From Acidobacteriota bacterium (GTDB taxonomy: Bacteria > Acidobacteriota > Terriglobia > Acidiferrales > UBA7541): a DNA stretch of 64,000 bases. Positions 10,216 through 19,243 of this stretch are shown piece by piece; position 1 is the first letter of the stretch, and each line of letters opens with the position of its first letter. The position numbers and the translations under genes were made by a program. The stretch lies in assembly GCA_021788095.1 (NCBI GenBank), contig JAJYLB010000001.1, forward strand, positions 1-64,000, given 5' to 3'. A model generated the notes under the pieces. It made no database searches. It was not told where the DNA came from and saw nothing but the letters and a program-made list of their open reading frames with translations.

Positions 10216-11469
10216 TCACCCCGCCTTTTCGAACAAAGCCCAATTGATCTGCTGCGTGCGCACCATGTCGCTGGTGACGACGAACTCCCGCAGGCGCCGC
10301 TGCGCGGGCAGATGGTACATCAAGTCGAGCATCAGGTCTTCGAGAATCATCCGCAAGCCGCGCGCGCCCACCTTGCGCTGCAGCGCCATCTCCGCCACGG
10401 TTTCCAGCGCGTCGTCGGTGAATTCCAGGCGCACGCCCTCGAACTCGAAGAGCTTTTGGTATTGCCGCACGAGCGCGTTCTTCGGCTCGCGGAGAATGCG
10501 GATCAGCGCCTGCTTGTCCAGGTCCTCCAGCACGCCCACCACCGGCAGCCGGCCGACGAACTCGGGAATCAAGCCGTAGTGGATCAGATCCACCGGCTGC
10601 ACCTGCTCGAGCAAGCCGATATTCCGCCGCGTGGCGGTGGCCGGCTCGCCCGAGGTGTGGAAGCCGACCGAACGCTGGCCCACCCGCCGCTCGATGAGCT
10701 TTTCCAGGCCCACGAAGGCCCCGCCGAGCACGAACAGGACGTTCGTCGTATCGACGGGAATGAATTCCTGATAGGGATGCTTGCGCCCGCCTTGCGGCGG
10801 GACGTTGGCCACGGTCCCTTCCAGAATCTTCAGCAGAGCCTGCTGCACGCCCTCGCCGGAAACGTCGCGGGTGATGGAGGGGCTTTCGTCCTTCTTGGCG
10901 ATCTTGTCGATTTCGTCGATGTAGATGATGCCCTGCTGGCAGCGCGCCACGTCCCAATCGGCGTTCTGGAGCAGCTTCAGGATGATGTTCTCGACGTCTT
11001 CGCCCACGTAGCCGGCTTCGGTCAGCGTGGTGGCGTCGACGATGGCGAACGGGACCTCGAGCATGCGCGAAAGCGTCTGGGCGAGCAGGGTCTTCCCGGT
11101 GCCCGTCGGGCCGATCAGCAGGATGTTGGACTTGGAAACCTCGATTTCGCTCGCTTGCCGGTTCAGCTGAATCCGCTTGTAGTGGTTGTAGACGGCCACG
11201 GCCAGCTTCTTCTTCGTTTTCTCCTGGCCGATCACGTAGTCTTCGAGGAACTTCTTGATCTCCGGCGGCCGGGGCAGGTGGCGGCCGGTGGCCGGGCCGG
11301 CGGCCTGCTCGCGCTTCTCCTCGTCGAGGATCTGCTGGCAGACGCGGACGCACTCGTTACAGATGTAGGCGCGGGAGGTATCGGAGGGGGAGCTGATGAG
11401 CTTCTCCACCTGTTCCTGCGTCTTATGGCAGAACGAGCAGCGCAACATGTCCTCCCCGAGTTTTTTCAC
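10216..11469 (-). CDS. clpX: ClpX, ATPase subunit of the ClpXP protease
   Basis: This 417-residue unfoldase feeds substrates to ClpP. The N-terminal zinc-binding domain has CSFC and CNEC pairs (about residues 10-40), followed by the AAA+ core with Walker [13 protein letters not shown] near residue 120 and Walker [11 protein letters not shown]. It starts with GTG at 11469, preceded by GGGAGCAAGGGG. It sits between clpP (120 bases upstream) and lon (16 bases downstream). Confidence 0.97.
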   Translation of the reverse strand: MKKLGEDMLRCSFCHKTQEQVEKLISSPSDTSRAYICNECVRVCQQILDEEKREQAAGPATGRHLPRPPEIKKFLEDYVIGQEKTKKKLAVAVYNHYKRIQLNRQASEIEVSKSNILLIGPTGTGKTLLAQTLSRMLEVPFAIVDATTLTEAGYVGEDVENIILKLLQNADWDVARCQQGIIYIDEIDKIAKKDESPSITRDVSGEGVQQALLKILEGTVANVPPQGGRKHPYQEFIPVDTTNVLFVLGGAFVGLEKLIERRVGQRSVGFHTSGEPATATRRNIGLLEQVQPVDLIHYGLIPEFVGRLPVVGVLEDLDKQALIRILREPKNALVRQYQKLFEFEGVRLEFTDDALETVAEMALQRKVGARGLRMILEDLMLDLMYHLPAQRRLREFVVTSDMVRTQQINWALFEKAG

Positions 11470-11589
11470 AGCCCCTTGCTCCCTACCTCTCGCCGGCGCC
11501 CTTCGCGGGGGTTAGGCCCATTGTAGGCTCCCGGAGCGCCGCGGGGCGACGCCGGGGGGCGGGGCGGAGGTAACCGATACGAACGCTCT

Positions 11590-12210
11590 TCACGGATGCT
11601 TGACGATGATCTCATCGACGATGCCGTACTCCTTGGCCTGCTCGGCCGTCATGATGAAATCCCGCTCGAGGTCCCGGTCGATCTTCTCCCTCGGCTGGCC
11701 AGTATGCTTCGAGAACATCTGGGCGATGACGGCCCGCATCCGCAGGATCTCCTTGGCTGCGATATCGATGTCGGTGGCTTGGCCCGAAACGCTCGAAATC
11801 CACGGCTGGTGAATCAGCACCCGGGCGTTGGGCAGGCAGAACCGCTTCTTCGCCGCTCCCGCCGCCAGCAAAACCGCGGCGATGGAAGCGGCCTGGCCGA
11901 TGCAGATGGTGACCACGTCGGGCCGAACGAATTGCATGGTGTCGTAGATGGCCATCCCGGCCGTGATCGAGCCGCCCGGGGAATTGATATAGAGCGAGAT
12001 GTCCTTTTCCGGATCCTCGGCGGCGAGGAAGAGGAGCTGGGCGGTGGCTAGGTTCGCCACGTGGTCGTCGATCGGCGTGCCAATAAAGATGATATTGTCG
12101 CGCAGGAGCCGGGAGTAGATATCGTAGGCGCGCTCGCCCCGGTTGGTCTGCTCGACCACCATCGGGATAAGAGTCGTCGCCCGGAAATCCGTGTTCTCGG
12201 GGTTTCTCAT
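11590..12210 (-). CDS. clpP: ClpP protease, catalytic subunit
   Basis: This 206-residue serine peptidase forms the proteolytic barrel used by ClpX. The catalytic triad is visible as Ser109 in GQAASIAAV, His134 in VLIHQPW and an Asp near 184 in LERDF. The first dozen residues look like the short propeptide normally removed. The start at 12210 gives the usual length, though no strong ribosome binding site is seen. It lies 50 bases after tig. Confidence 0.97.
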   Translation of the reverse strand: MRNPENTDFRATTLIPMVVEQTNRGERAYDIYSRLLRDNIIFIGTPIDDHVANLATAQLLFLAAEDPEKDISLYINSPGGSITAGMAIYDTMQFVRPDVVTICIGQAASIAAVLLAAGAAKKRFCLPNARVLIHQPWISSVSGQATDIDIAAKEILRMRAVIAQMFSKHTGQPREKIDRDLERDFIMTAEQAKEYGIVDEIIVKHP

Positions 12211-12260
12211 GGTTGGGATCGGAACGCTTCGAGGAGTCGCCGCTCACCCATCGGCAGGGC

Positions 12261-13520
12261 TCAGCGGACCCGGGTCTGCTGGTAGAGCCAATCCAAAGTC
12301 TTGTCGCTGCGAAGCTTCGCCTTCATCGTATCGGCCACCCCTTCCCTTGTCAAGCGGGCCCGGACCGCCGCTACGTTTTCGCCACTCCGCTCCGCATAGC
12401 CTTGCAATTCGCGTTCCCATTCCTCCTCGCTCACTTCGATCTTTTCCAACTCCCCAATCCGGTCCAGAAGCAGCTCGGCTCGCACGTCGCCTTCGGAGCG
12501 CTCCCTCTGCTGGCGCCGCAGCCCCGCCCAATCGATGTTCACCCCGCGCGGATCGATTCCTTGCGCGACGAGCCGGCGCACCGCGCGCTCGACCCGGGCG
12601 TCCATCTGCCGCTCGACCAGCGTCTCGGGAACGGGGAAGGAATGGCGGCCGAGCAGCAGATCGAGGATCTTGTCCTTGGCCTGATCCTTACGATGCTCCT
12701 CGCGCGCCGCTTCCAGCCGCTCGCGAATCTTCTTCCGCAACTCCTCGAACGTTTCCGCTTCCCCGGTCTCCTTGGCGAGATCGTCATTGGGCTCGGGCAG
12801 CTTGCGCTCCTTCACGGCCACGACTTCGGCGCTGTAAACGAAGCTCTTGCCCGCCAGCTTGCGATTGGGGTAGTCGGCGGGGTAGGCGGCTTCGAAACGG
12901 CGGTGATCGCCCGGACTCGCCCCGCGCAGGTTCTCGGAAAAGGCGGCTACGGTCTCTTCCGCGCCCACGTGGCAGAGGGCGTTCTCCATGCGAATCGGCT
13001 CGCCCGTCCCGCCGGCGGGCGTCCCCACCAGCTTCAACACCGCGAAATCGCCGTCCTGGATCGGCCGCCCTTCGATCGGCACTAAAGAGGCGGCCTGCTC
13101 GCGCAGTTCCTGGACTTGGCCGTCGATATCGGCTTCGGTGACGGCGGCCGGCTCCAACTCGATTTCGAGATTCTTGTAATCGCCCAGCTCGAATTCGGGC
13201 AGCACCTCGAACCGGGCCTTGAATTTCACCGCTCCCCCGTCAGCGAAGTCCACGGTTTCGACTTGCGGCCGCGCGACGGGGATGAGCTTGGCTTCGCCGA
13301 GCGCCTGCTCGAGCCGTTCGGGCAGCAGCGACTGCAGCACTTCGTTCTTGATGTCGGCGGCGAAACGCCGGCGAATCAAGTTGACGGGGGCCTTGCCCGG
13401 GCGAAAGCCGGGGATGCGGGCCACGCGCGCCAGGTCCTTGGCGATCTTTTCCGTTTCCGCCTCTACTTTGTCGGCGGGTATTTCCAGGTCCAGCTCTTTC
13501 CAGCAGGTGGTTTCGGTCAT
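12261..13520 (-). CDS. tig: Trigger factor (ribosome-associated chaperone)
   Basis: This 419-residue chaperone binds the ribosomal exit tunnel and shields nascent chains. The ribosome-docking signature GFRPGKAP is at residues 38-45. An FKBP-type peptidyl-prolyl isomerase domain spans roughly 150-245, starting GDFAVLKLVG, and the C-terminal helical chaperone domain fills the rest. The order tig-clpP-clpX-lon is widely conserved in bacteria. CAGGA lies just before the ATG at 13520. Confidence 0.96.
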   Translation of the reverse strand: MTETTCWKELDLEIPADKVEAETEKIAKDLARVARIPGFRPGKAPVNLIRRRFAADIKNEVLQSLLPERLEQALGEAKLIPVARPQVETVDFADGGAVKFKARFEVLPEFELGDYKNLEIELEPAAVTEADIDGQVQELREQAASLVPIEGRPIQDGDFAVLKLVGTPAGGTGEPIRMENALCHVGAEETVAAFSENLRGASPGDHRRFEAAYPADYPNRKLAGKSFVYSAEVVAVKERKLPEPNDDLAKETGEAETFEELRKKIRERLEAAREEHRKDQAKDKILDLLLGRHSFPVPETLVERQMDARVERAVRRLVAQGIDPRGVNIDWAGLRRQQRERSEGDVRAELLLDRIGELEKIEVSEEEWERELQGYAERSGENVAAVRARLTREGVADTMKAKLRSDKTLDWLYQQTRVR

Positions 13521-13699
13521 TCCTGTGCTCGCCAGTGGACTACGCCCATCTTCGTATTCCCATCGTCCAACACGCCGGGGGAGCGATCCGAACGCGAATG
13601 GGGACCCGCCCCCGCGCCGAAACTTGCATGGGGAAGGTTCCGCAGGAGGTAAAACCCATGATAGGAGAGCCCCGGGCGCCGGTCAAGGCCGGCGTGGAC

Positions 13700-14644
13700 T
13701 CAACCCTTGCGTTTCGGAGGCCGCGCCGGGCGGCCGGCGGCGGAGAGCGAGCCGGCGAGTTTCGGCCGGCCCGGGCTGGTCAGCAGGTCGATGAAAGCGG
13801 TGGTGGCGCGCGGCAAGCTGCGATTGCGCTGGTAGATGAGGCCGAGTTCACGCCATAAGTCGACATTGGCGATGGGGACGAGAGCGGCCCGGCCGGCGCT
13901 GACTTCGTCGCGAGCGAAACTCGAGCCGATCAGGGAAACGCCGAGCCCCGCGGCCACGAACCGCTTGATCATGCCAACGCTCGCGAGTTCCATGGTGATG
14001 CGAAGCTGGGCGCGGTAGGGACGAAAGAATTTGTCGAGCATCCGGCGGGTGAACCCGGTGCGAGGGAAGATCAAAGGCTGCTGAGCGATTTCGGCAATCG
14101 TGACGGCGGGGCGGCGGGCGAGCGGGTTATCCACGGCGGTCATCAGCATAATCCGGTCGCGAAAAATCGGATGAACGCGCAAGCTCGGCGACTTCACCGG
14201 CAAGGTGACGATTCCCGCGTCGATCGTCCCTTCTTCCACGCGCTCGATGATCTTGTGACTGAAATTCCGGTAGATGACGATCTGGACGCCGGGAAAGCGG
14301 CGGTGATACTCGGAGAAAATCTCGGGAAGAACGTAGAGGCAGGTGGCTTCGTTGGCTCCTACCAGGAGCTCGCCGCGCGGCCGGCTGGCCTGGTCGGCGA
14401 CAGCCCGCTTCGATTCGTCCCGCAAGCCCAGAAGCCGCTTGGCGTATTCGTAGAGGACCTCGCCCGCCGGCGTCGGCCGCACGGACTTGCCGGCGCGATC
14501 GAGGAGCTGCTCGCCATAGTGCTCCTCGAGCTGGCGAATCTGGGCGCTCACCGCCGATTGGGAAAGGAAAACCTTCTCGCCCGCTCGCGAGAAGCTGCGC
14601 TGTTTCACCACCTGGATGAAGGTGGTGAGTTGATCGAAGTCCAT
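13700..14644 (-). CDS. LysR-family transcriptional regulator
   Basis: This 314-residue protein has the LysR layout: an N-terminal winged helix-turn-helix (SFSRAGEKVFLSQSAVSAQI) and a periplasmic-binding-protein-like effector domain (about 90-300). The start was placed at the ATG at 14644, giving MDFDQLTTFIQVVKQ, the usual LysR opening; a GTG at 14668 is the alternative. It begins 55 bases after the gltB stop on the same strand, so it is likely read from the same transcript. That placement suggests, but does not show, a role in nitrogen control. The effector is unknown. Confidence 0.9.
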   Translation of the reverse strand: MDFDQLTTFIQVVKQRSFSRAGEKVFLSQSAVSAQIRQLEEHYGEQLLDRAGKSVRPTPAGEVLYEYAKRLLGLRDESKRAVADQASRPRGELLVGANEATCLYVLPEIFSEYHRRFPGVQIVIYRNFSHKIIERVEEGTIDAGIVTLPVKSPSLRVHPIFRDRIMLMTAVDNPLARRPAVTIAEIAQQPLIFPRTGFTRRMLDKFFRPYRAQLRITMELASVGMIKRFVAAGLGVSLIGSSFARDEVSAGRAALVPIANVDLWRELGLIYQRNRSLPRATTAFIDLLTSPGRPKLAGSLSAAGRPARPPKRKG

Positions 14645-14698
14645 GGCGGATAGAAAGTATACCCGCACCGGAAGGGCGGTGAGGAATTCCGCCGGATT

Positions 14699-17600
14699 CT
14701 AGAGGCTTTCCGGCGCCAGTTCCGCCGCAGCGGTCTCTTCGGCGGGGTCGGGGCGCGCAACGGCGGGCGCCGCCAAAATCCTTTCCAGGCGCGGCAGAAT
14801 GGGCGCCCAGGTATCGCGGATCGTGCAGGGCAGCCGCACGGGCTCGAGCCGGACGAGCGGCAGCAGCTCCGGAGCGCGCAGTAGCGCGGCGGCTCGCGGG
14901 CTGCCGGTGAGCCGATAATGCCGGCGCAGGACCAGGCGCAGCCACGCGTCTTCCTCGGCGTCTATGGCCGCCGGCCGCACGAACTCCGGGTGAACGTTTC
15001 TCTCCGAAAACGCGCTCGAAAGCTGGTACGCCAGTCCGCCCGTCATTCCCGAGCCCAGGTTCCTGCCGCTCGGCCCCAGCAAGACGACCACGCCGGCCGT
15101 CATGTACTCGCAGCCGTGCTGGCCGATTCCCTCGACGACGGCCAGCGCGCCGCTATTGCGCACCGCGAAGCGCTCGCCCGCGCGCCCCGCCACGTAGAGT
15201 TCGCCGCTCGTCGCTCCGTAGAGCGCGGTGTTCCCGGCGATCGTATCTCCGCGCCGGCTCGCCTTCGCTCCCGCGGTCAGGGCGATCGTTCCCCCACTCA
15301 GGCCCTTGCCCACGTAATCGTTGGCCTCGCCTTCCATCCGGAACACCAACCCGCGGATCAAGAACGCGCCGAAGCTCTGGCCGGCGATTCCCCGAAATCG
15401 GCAGACGAGCGGCGCGGGCTCGAGCGCGGGATCGAAGCCCCGGCGAAGCAGCTCTCCGCTGAGCCGCGCGCCCACGGCGCGGTCGGCATTGCGAACCGGG
15501 AAAACGGTCCGATGGCTTTGGTGCTGACGGCGTTCGGCCGGCCGAGCCAAACGCGCCACCTGTTCCGCAATTCCCCTTGCGCCGCGTTCCACCTCCGGGG
15601 CGGGAAAGGGCGATTCCGGTACCGGCGCAAGCAGATCGCCTAGCAAGCGCCGCGCGCTCCCCTCTCGCGGGCGCAGCCGCCCGGCCTCGCCGACGATCTC
15701 TTCCATCCGGCGCGCTCCGAGCTTCGCCAACCGTTCCCGAACCTCGCTCGCCAGCGCGCGGAAGTACCTCATCGCCATTTCGGGCCGGCCGGTGAACCGC
15801 AGCCGCAGCCGCTCCTCTTGCGTCGCGATGCCCGCCGGGCAGGTGTTCAAGTGACATTGGCGCGCCATCACGCAGCCGATGGCCAGAAGCGCCGCCGTGC
15901 CGAAACCGAATTCGTCCGCGCCGAGCAGGGCGGCGATGATGACGTCTCGCGCGAACTTCAATCCTCCGTCCACGCGCACGCGCACCCGGCCGCGGAATCC
16001 GGCGCGAATCAGGGCGGCATGCGTCTCGCGCAGACCCACCTCCCAGGGCAGGCCCGTATTCTTGATGGAGGTGAGCGGAGAAGCTCCGGTCCCGCCTTCG
16101 TATCCGCTGATGCTGATGACGTCCGCGCCCGCCTTGGCGACCCCGGCCGCGATGATGCCGACTCCGGAGCCCGCAACCAGTTTCACGCCAATCCGGGCTT
16201 GGGGATTGATGGAGCGCAGGTCGTGGATGAGTTCGGCTAGGTCCTCGATGCTATAGATATCGTGATGAGGCGGGGGCGAGATCAGCGTCATGCCCGGCAC
16301 GGCGTGGCGCAGCCGGGCAATTTCGCCGGTTACTTTCGCGGCCGGCAATTGACCGCCTTCGCCGGGCTTCGAGCCCTGCGCCATCTTGATTTCCAGCTCG
16401 TCGGCCCGCACCAGGTATTCGGTGGTAACGCCGAAGCGGGCGGAAGCGACTTGCTTGATCCGGCAAACGGCTTCGGGGTTGCTCGCGTACAGCTCGGGGT
16501 CTTCGCCTCCCTCGCCGGTGTTGCTCCGCGCACCCAAACGATTCATGGCGATCGCGAGCGTGCGATGCGCTTCCGGGCCCAGAGCGCCGAGCGACATCGC
16601 CTGCGTGCTGAACCGCCGGAGAATGCCGCTCTCGCCTTCCACCTGGTCGAGCGGAACGGGATTCCCGTCGAGGATTTCGAGCAAATCGCGAACCGAGACC
16701 GGCTCCCGATTCTCCCCCAGCTCGGCAAAGCGCCGGTAGCGGTCCTCTCCGCCTTCGGCCACGAAGCGGTGCAGACGCCGCACCAGCTCCGGTGCGTTTG
16801 CGTGACGCTCGCCGCCTTGCCGAAAGCGGTAAAAGCCCGCGTCGGCCATTCCCGCCGAACCCGATGAAAAGGCCAGCGCATGCCGTTCCAGGGTTTCGCC
16901 GAGGATGTTTTCGAGATTCCGCCCGCCCAGCAGGCAGGGCGCATCGGGAAAGTATTTCGCCGCGAGTTGCGAATCGAGACCCACGATGTCGAATAGCTGG
17001 CTGTTCCGGTAGCTGGCGAGTGTCGAAATTCCCATTCGCGCCAGCACCTTGCGCAAACCGGCTTCCACTCCCCGCCGGTAGTTCTCCCCTCCGCCCGGCT
17101 GAGAGTCTTCGGCCAAAGCCAGCGCCAAGTAGGGGAAGACGGCGCTGGCCCCGCTCGCCAGCAGCATCGCCAGATGATGGGTTTCGATCGCCTGGCCGCT
17201 CTCGACGACCACCGGGACGTCGGCCATTTCGGCTTCGCATAGGGCTTTCCACGCCGCCGCGACGCCCAGCAGAGCGGGCAAGGCTGCCCGCTCGCGGCTC
17301 ACCGCGCGGTCGCTCAAGACGACAAGCCTCGCGCTCCGGCCTGGCGTTCCGCGGGCAAGCTCGGCGATGCGCTCGAGCGCCTCGGCGCCGCCGCCAATCC
17401 CTTTTTCGACCGCGAAGGTTAGATCGATTCGCGCCACCGGAGCGAGTTCGCTTTCCATCGCAGCCACTTGGCCTGCGTCGGCTACCGGTGAAGGCAAGCG
17501 GAGATGGCCCAGCCCGGTCTCAAGCGACATGACGTGGGATTCCCGCAAGGGATCGATCGGCGGATTCGTGACTTGGGCGAACCGCTGCTTGAAATAGTCC

Positions 17601-19111
17601 CAAAGCGGGCGCCGCGCCGCCGAAAGGAAAGCGGGAGGAGTGTCGTCGCCCATGCTCCAGATGGCTTCCTTTCCTTCCCGCGGCAGGGAGGAAAAGAGCA
17701 GGCGCATCTGATCGCCAGTCCAGCCCAGGGCTGCGGGCAGGGAAGCCCTGTCTGGCCCCAAGGCAGGCGCGGGGCCGCCAGCCGATGCCAGCACGCGCGA
17801 GCGCGCCATCGGCCGCCGCCCTTCGTCCCGCGACGGCGGGATCGGGGTTGTGGGCCGTTCGAACGGCGGCGTTTCCCGGAGGACGAGTTCCCAAAGGGAA
17901 GCGCCTTGATGGAAGCTGCCCTCGGCCGGATTGGCCAGCAGCATCTCTCCCGGCCCCAACCGGCCGCGCGCCACCGTCCTCTCGCCCGGGAATTCCACCA
18001 AGCCCGCTTCCGAGCCCGCCACCAACCATCCGGATTTCGTGAGACTGAAGCGCAAAGGGCGCAAACCGTTTCGATCGAGTTTCGCGCCTACCCTCCGGCC
18101 GTCGGTGAAGACTACCGCCGCGGGACCGTCCCAGGGCTCCTGCTGGCGGGCTTGCTCCTCGAAGAGTTCGCGGATTCCCGCGGGGATTGACTCGTCGCTT
18201 TCCCACGCCGGCGGGATCAGCCGGAAAAGCGCGGAGGCAACGCTGTAGCCTTGGTGGAGAAGCAGCTCAAGCGCGTCGTCGAGGCTGGCCGAGTCGCTCA
18301 TGCCCTCCTCGAGCACGGGGAACCAATCGCCCACGTTCAATTGGCGCCGCACCGCTCGTGCGCGGGCGCGCAGCCAGCGGCGGTTGCCGCTGAGCGTATT
18401 GATCTCTCCGTTGTGGCCGAGGAAGCGGAACGGCTGCGCGAGTTTCCACGACGGCTTCGTGTTGGTCGAGTATCGCTGGTGGAAAATCGAGAAACGCGCG
18501 GTGAATTCCGGATGGCGCAGATCGTCGTAGAAGGCGGCGAGCTGGCGCGGTGTCAATAAGCCCTTGTAGACCACGCTCCGGGACGATAGGGAAGAGAAGT
18601 AGATTTCGGCGCGCGACTCCGCTTCGACCCGCTTCCGAAGCAGGAACAGCCTGCGTTCAAGATCCCCGCCGGCACCGCTCGGGCCCAGAAAGCATTGCCA
18701 GACCTCGGGAAGAGTCGTCCGCGCGCGCGGCCCGACAACGCCGGAACTGGTGGGCACCGGGCGCCAGCCGAGCACCCGGAGCCCGCACGGCCCGGCAGCT
18801 TCCTCGATCGCTTGCCGCGCGGGCGAGTCCGGCGCGAGAAACGCCATTCCCAGCCCGAACGTTTCCGGCAATTGCACCCCGAGATCGCTGGCCCGGGCTC
18901 GGAAAAACGCCTCGGGAATCGGGAGCAAAACGCCCGCGCCGTCCCCGCTCAGGCCGTCGGCATCGACTCCACCGCGATGGGAGAGTCCTTCGAGAGCCGT
19001 CAAAGCGTGCGAAACAACCTCGTGCGACGCCTCTCCGCCCAGCCGCGCCACAAATCCCACCCCGCAGGCGTCATGGTCGGGAGACGGCCCTAGCTCGATT
19101 CGCCGCGTCAT
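14699..19111 (-). CDS. gltB: Glutamate synthase, large (alpha) subunit
   Basis: This 1470-residue iron-sulfur flavoprotein moves the amide nitrogen of glutamine to 2-oxoglutarate. Domains in order: class II glutamine amidotransferase with the likely N-terminal nucleophile Cys16 in DACGVGF after a short propeptide, a central domain, the FMN-binding synthase domain, the 3Fe-4S cysteines in CVMARQCHLNTC near residue 1080, and the C-terminal GXGXG beta-helix. The length is normal. AGGAAGAAAG precedes the ATG. No gltD small subunit is adjacent, so electrons must come from a gltD elsewhere or from another donor. Confidence 0.97.
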   Translation of the reverse strand: MTRRIELGPSPDHDACGVGFVARLGGEASHEVVSHALTALEGLSHRGGVDADGLSGDGAGVLLPIPEAFFRARASDLGVQLPETFGLGMAFLAPDSPARQAIEEAAGPCGLRVLGWRPVPTSSGVVGPRARTTLPEVWQCFLGPSGAGGDLERRLFLLRKRVEAESRAEIYFSSLSSRSVVYKGLLTPRQLAAFYDDLRHPEFTARFSIFHQRYSTNTKPSWKLAQPFRFLGHNGEINTLSGNRRWLRARARAVRRQLNVGDWFPVLEEGMSDSASLDDALELLLHQGYSVASALFRLIPPAWESDESIPAGIRELFEEQARQQEPWDGPAAVVFTDGRRVGAKLDRNGLRPLRFSLTKSGWLVAGSEAGLVEFPGERTVARGRLGPGEMLLANPAEGSFHQGASLWELVLRETPPFERPTTPIPPSRDEGRRPMARSRVLASAGGPAPALGPDRASLPAALGWTGDQMRLLFSSLPREGKEAIWSMGDDTPPAFLSAARRPLWDYFKQRFAQVTNPPIDPLRESHVMSLETGLGHLRLPSPVADAGQVAAMESELAPVARIDLTFAVEKGIGGGAEALERIAELARGTPGRSARLVVLSDRAVSRERAALPALLGVAAAWKALCEAEMADVPVVVESGQAIETHHLAMLLASGASAVFPYLALALAEDSQPGGGENYRRGVEAGLRKVLARMGISTLASYRNSQLFDIVGLDSQLAAKYFPDAPCLLGGRNLENILGETLERHALAFSSGSAGMADAGFYRFRQGGERHANAPELVRRLHRFVAEGGEDRYRRFAELGENREPVSVRDLLEILDGNPVPLDQVEGESGILRRFSTQAMSLGALGPEAHRTLAIAMNRLGARSNTGEGGEDPELYASNPEAVCRIKQVASARFGVTTEYLVRADELEIKMAQGSKPGEGGQLPAAKVTGEIARLRHAVPGMTLISPPPHHDIYSIEDLAELIHDLRSINPQARIGVKLVAGSGVGIIAAGVAKAGADVISISGYEGGTGASPLTSIKNTGLPWEVGLRETHAALIRAGFRGRVRVRVDGGLKFARDVIIAALLGADEFGFGTAALLAIGCVMARQCHLNTCPAGIATQEERLRLRFTGRPEMAMRYFRALASEVRERLAKLGARRMEEIVGEAGRLRPREGSARRLLGDLLAPVPESPFPAPEVERGARGIAEQVARLARPAERRQHQSHRTVFPVRNADRAVGARLSGELLRRGFDPALEPAPLVCRFRGIAGQSFGAFLIRGLVFRMEGEANDYVGKGLSGGTIALTAGAKASRRGDTIAGNTALYGATSGELYVAGRAGERFAVRNSGALAVVEGIGQHGCEYMTAGVVVLLGPSGRNLGSGMTGGLAYQLSSAFSERNVHPEFVRPAAIDAEEDAWLRLVLRRHYRLTGSPRAAALLRAPELLPLVRLEPVRLPCTIRDTWAPILPRLERILAAPAVARPDPAEETAAAELAPESL

Positions 19112-19243
19112 ACTTTCTTCCTACCGCGGCTGGCGTGAGAAAGTACAACGAAGAATATTGATATGGCGGATTAATCCTTCCGTTGGATCTTCCCGCCGCG
19201 GGACCGCGAGGAGCGGCGACGCACTCGCTCGAACGGGTGTGGA

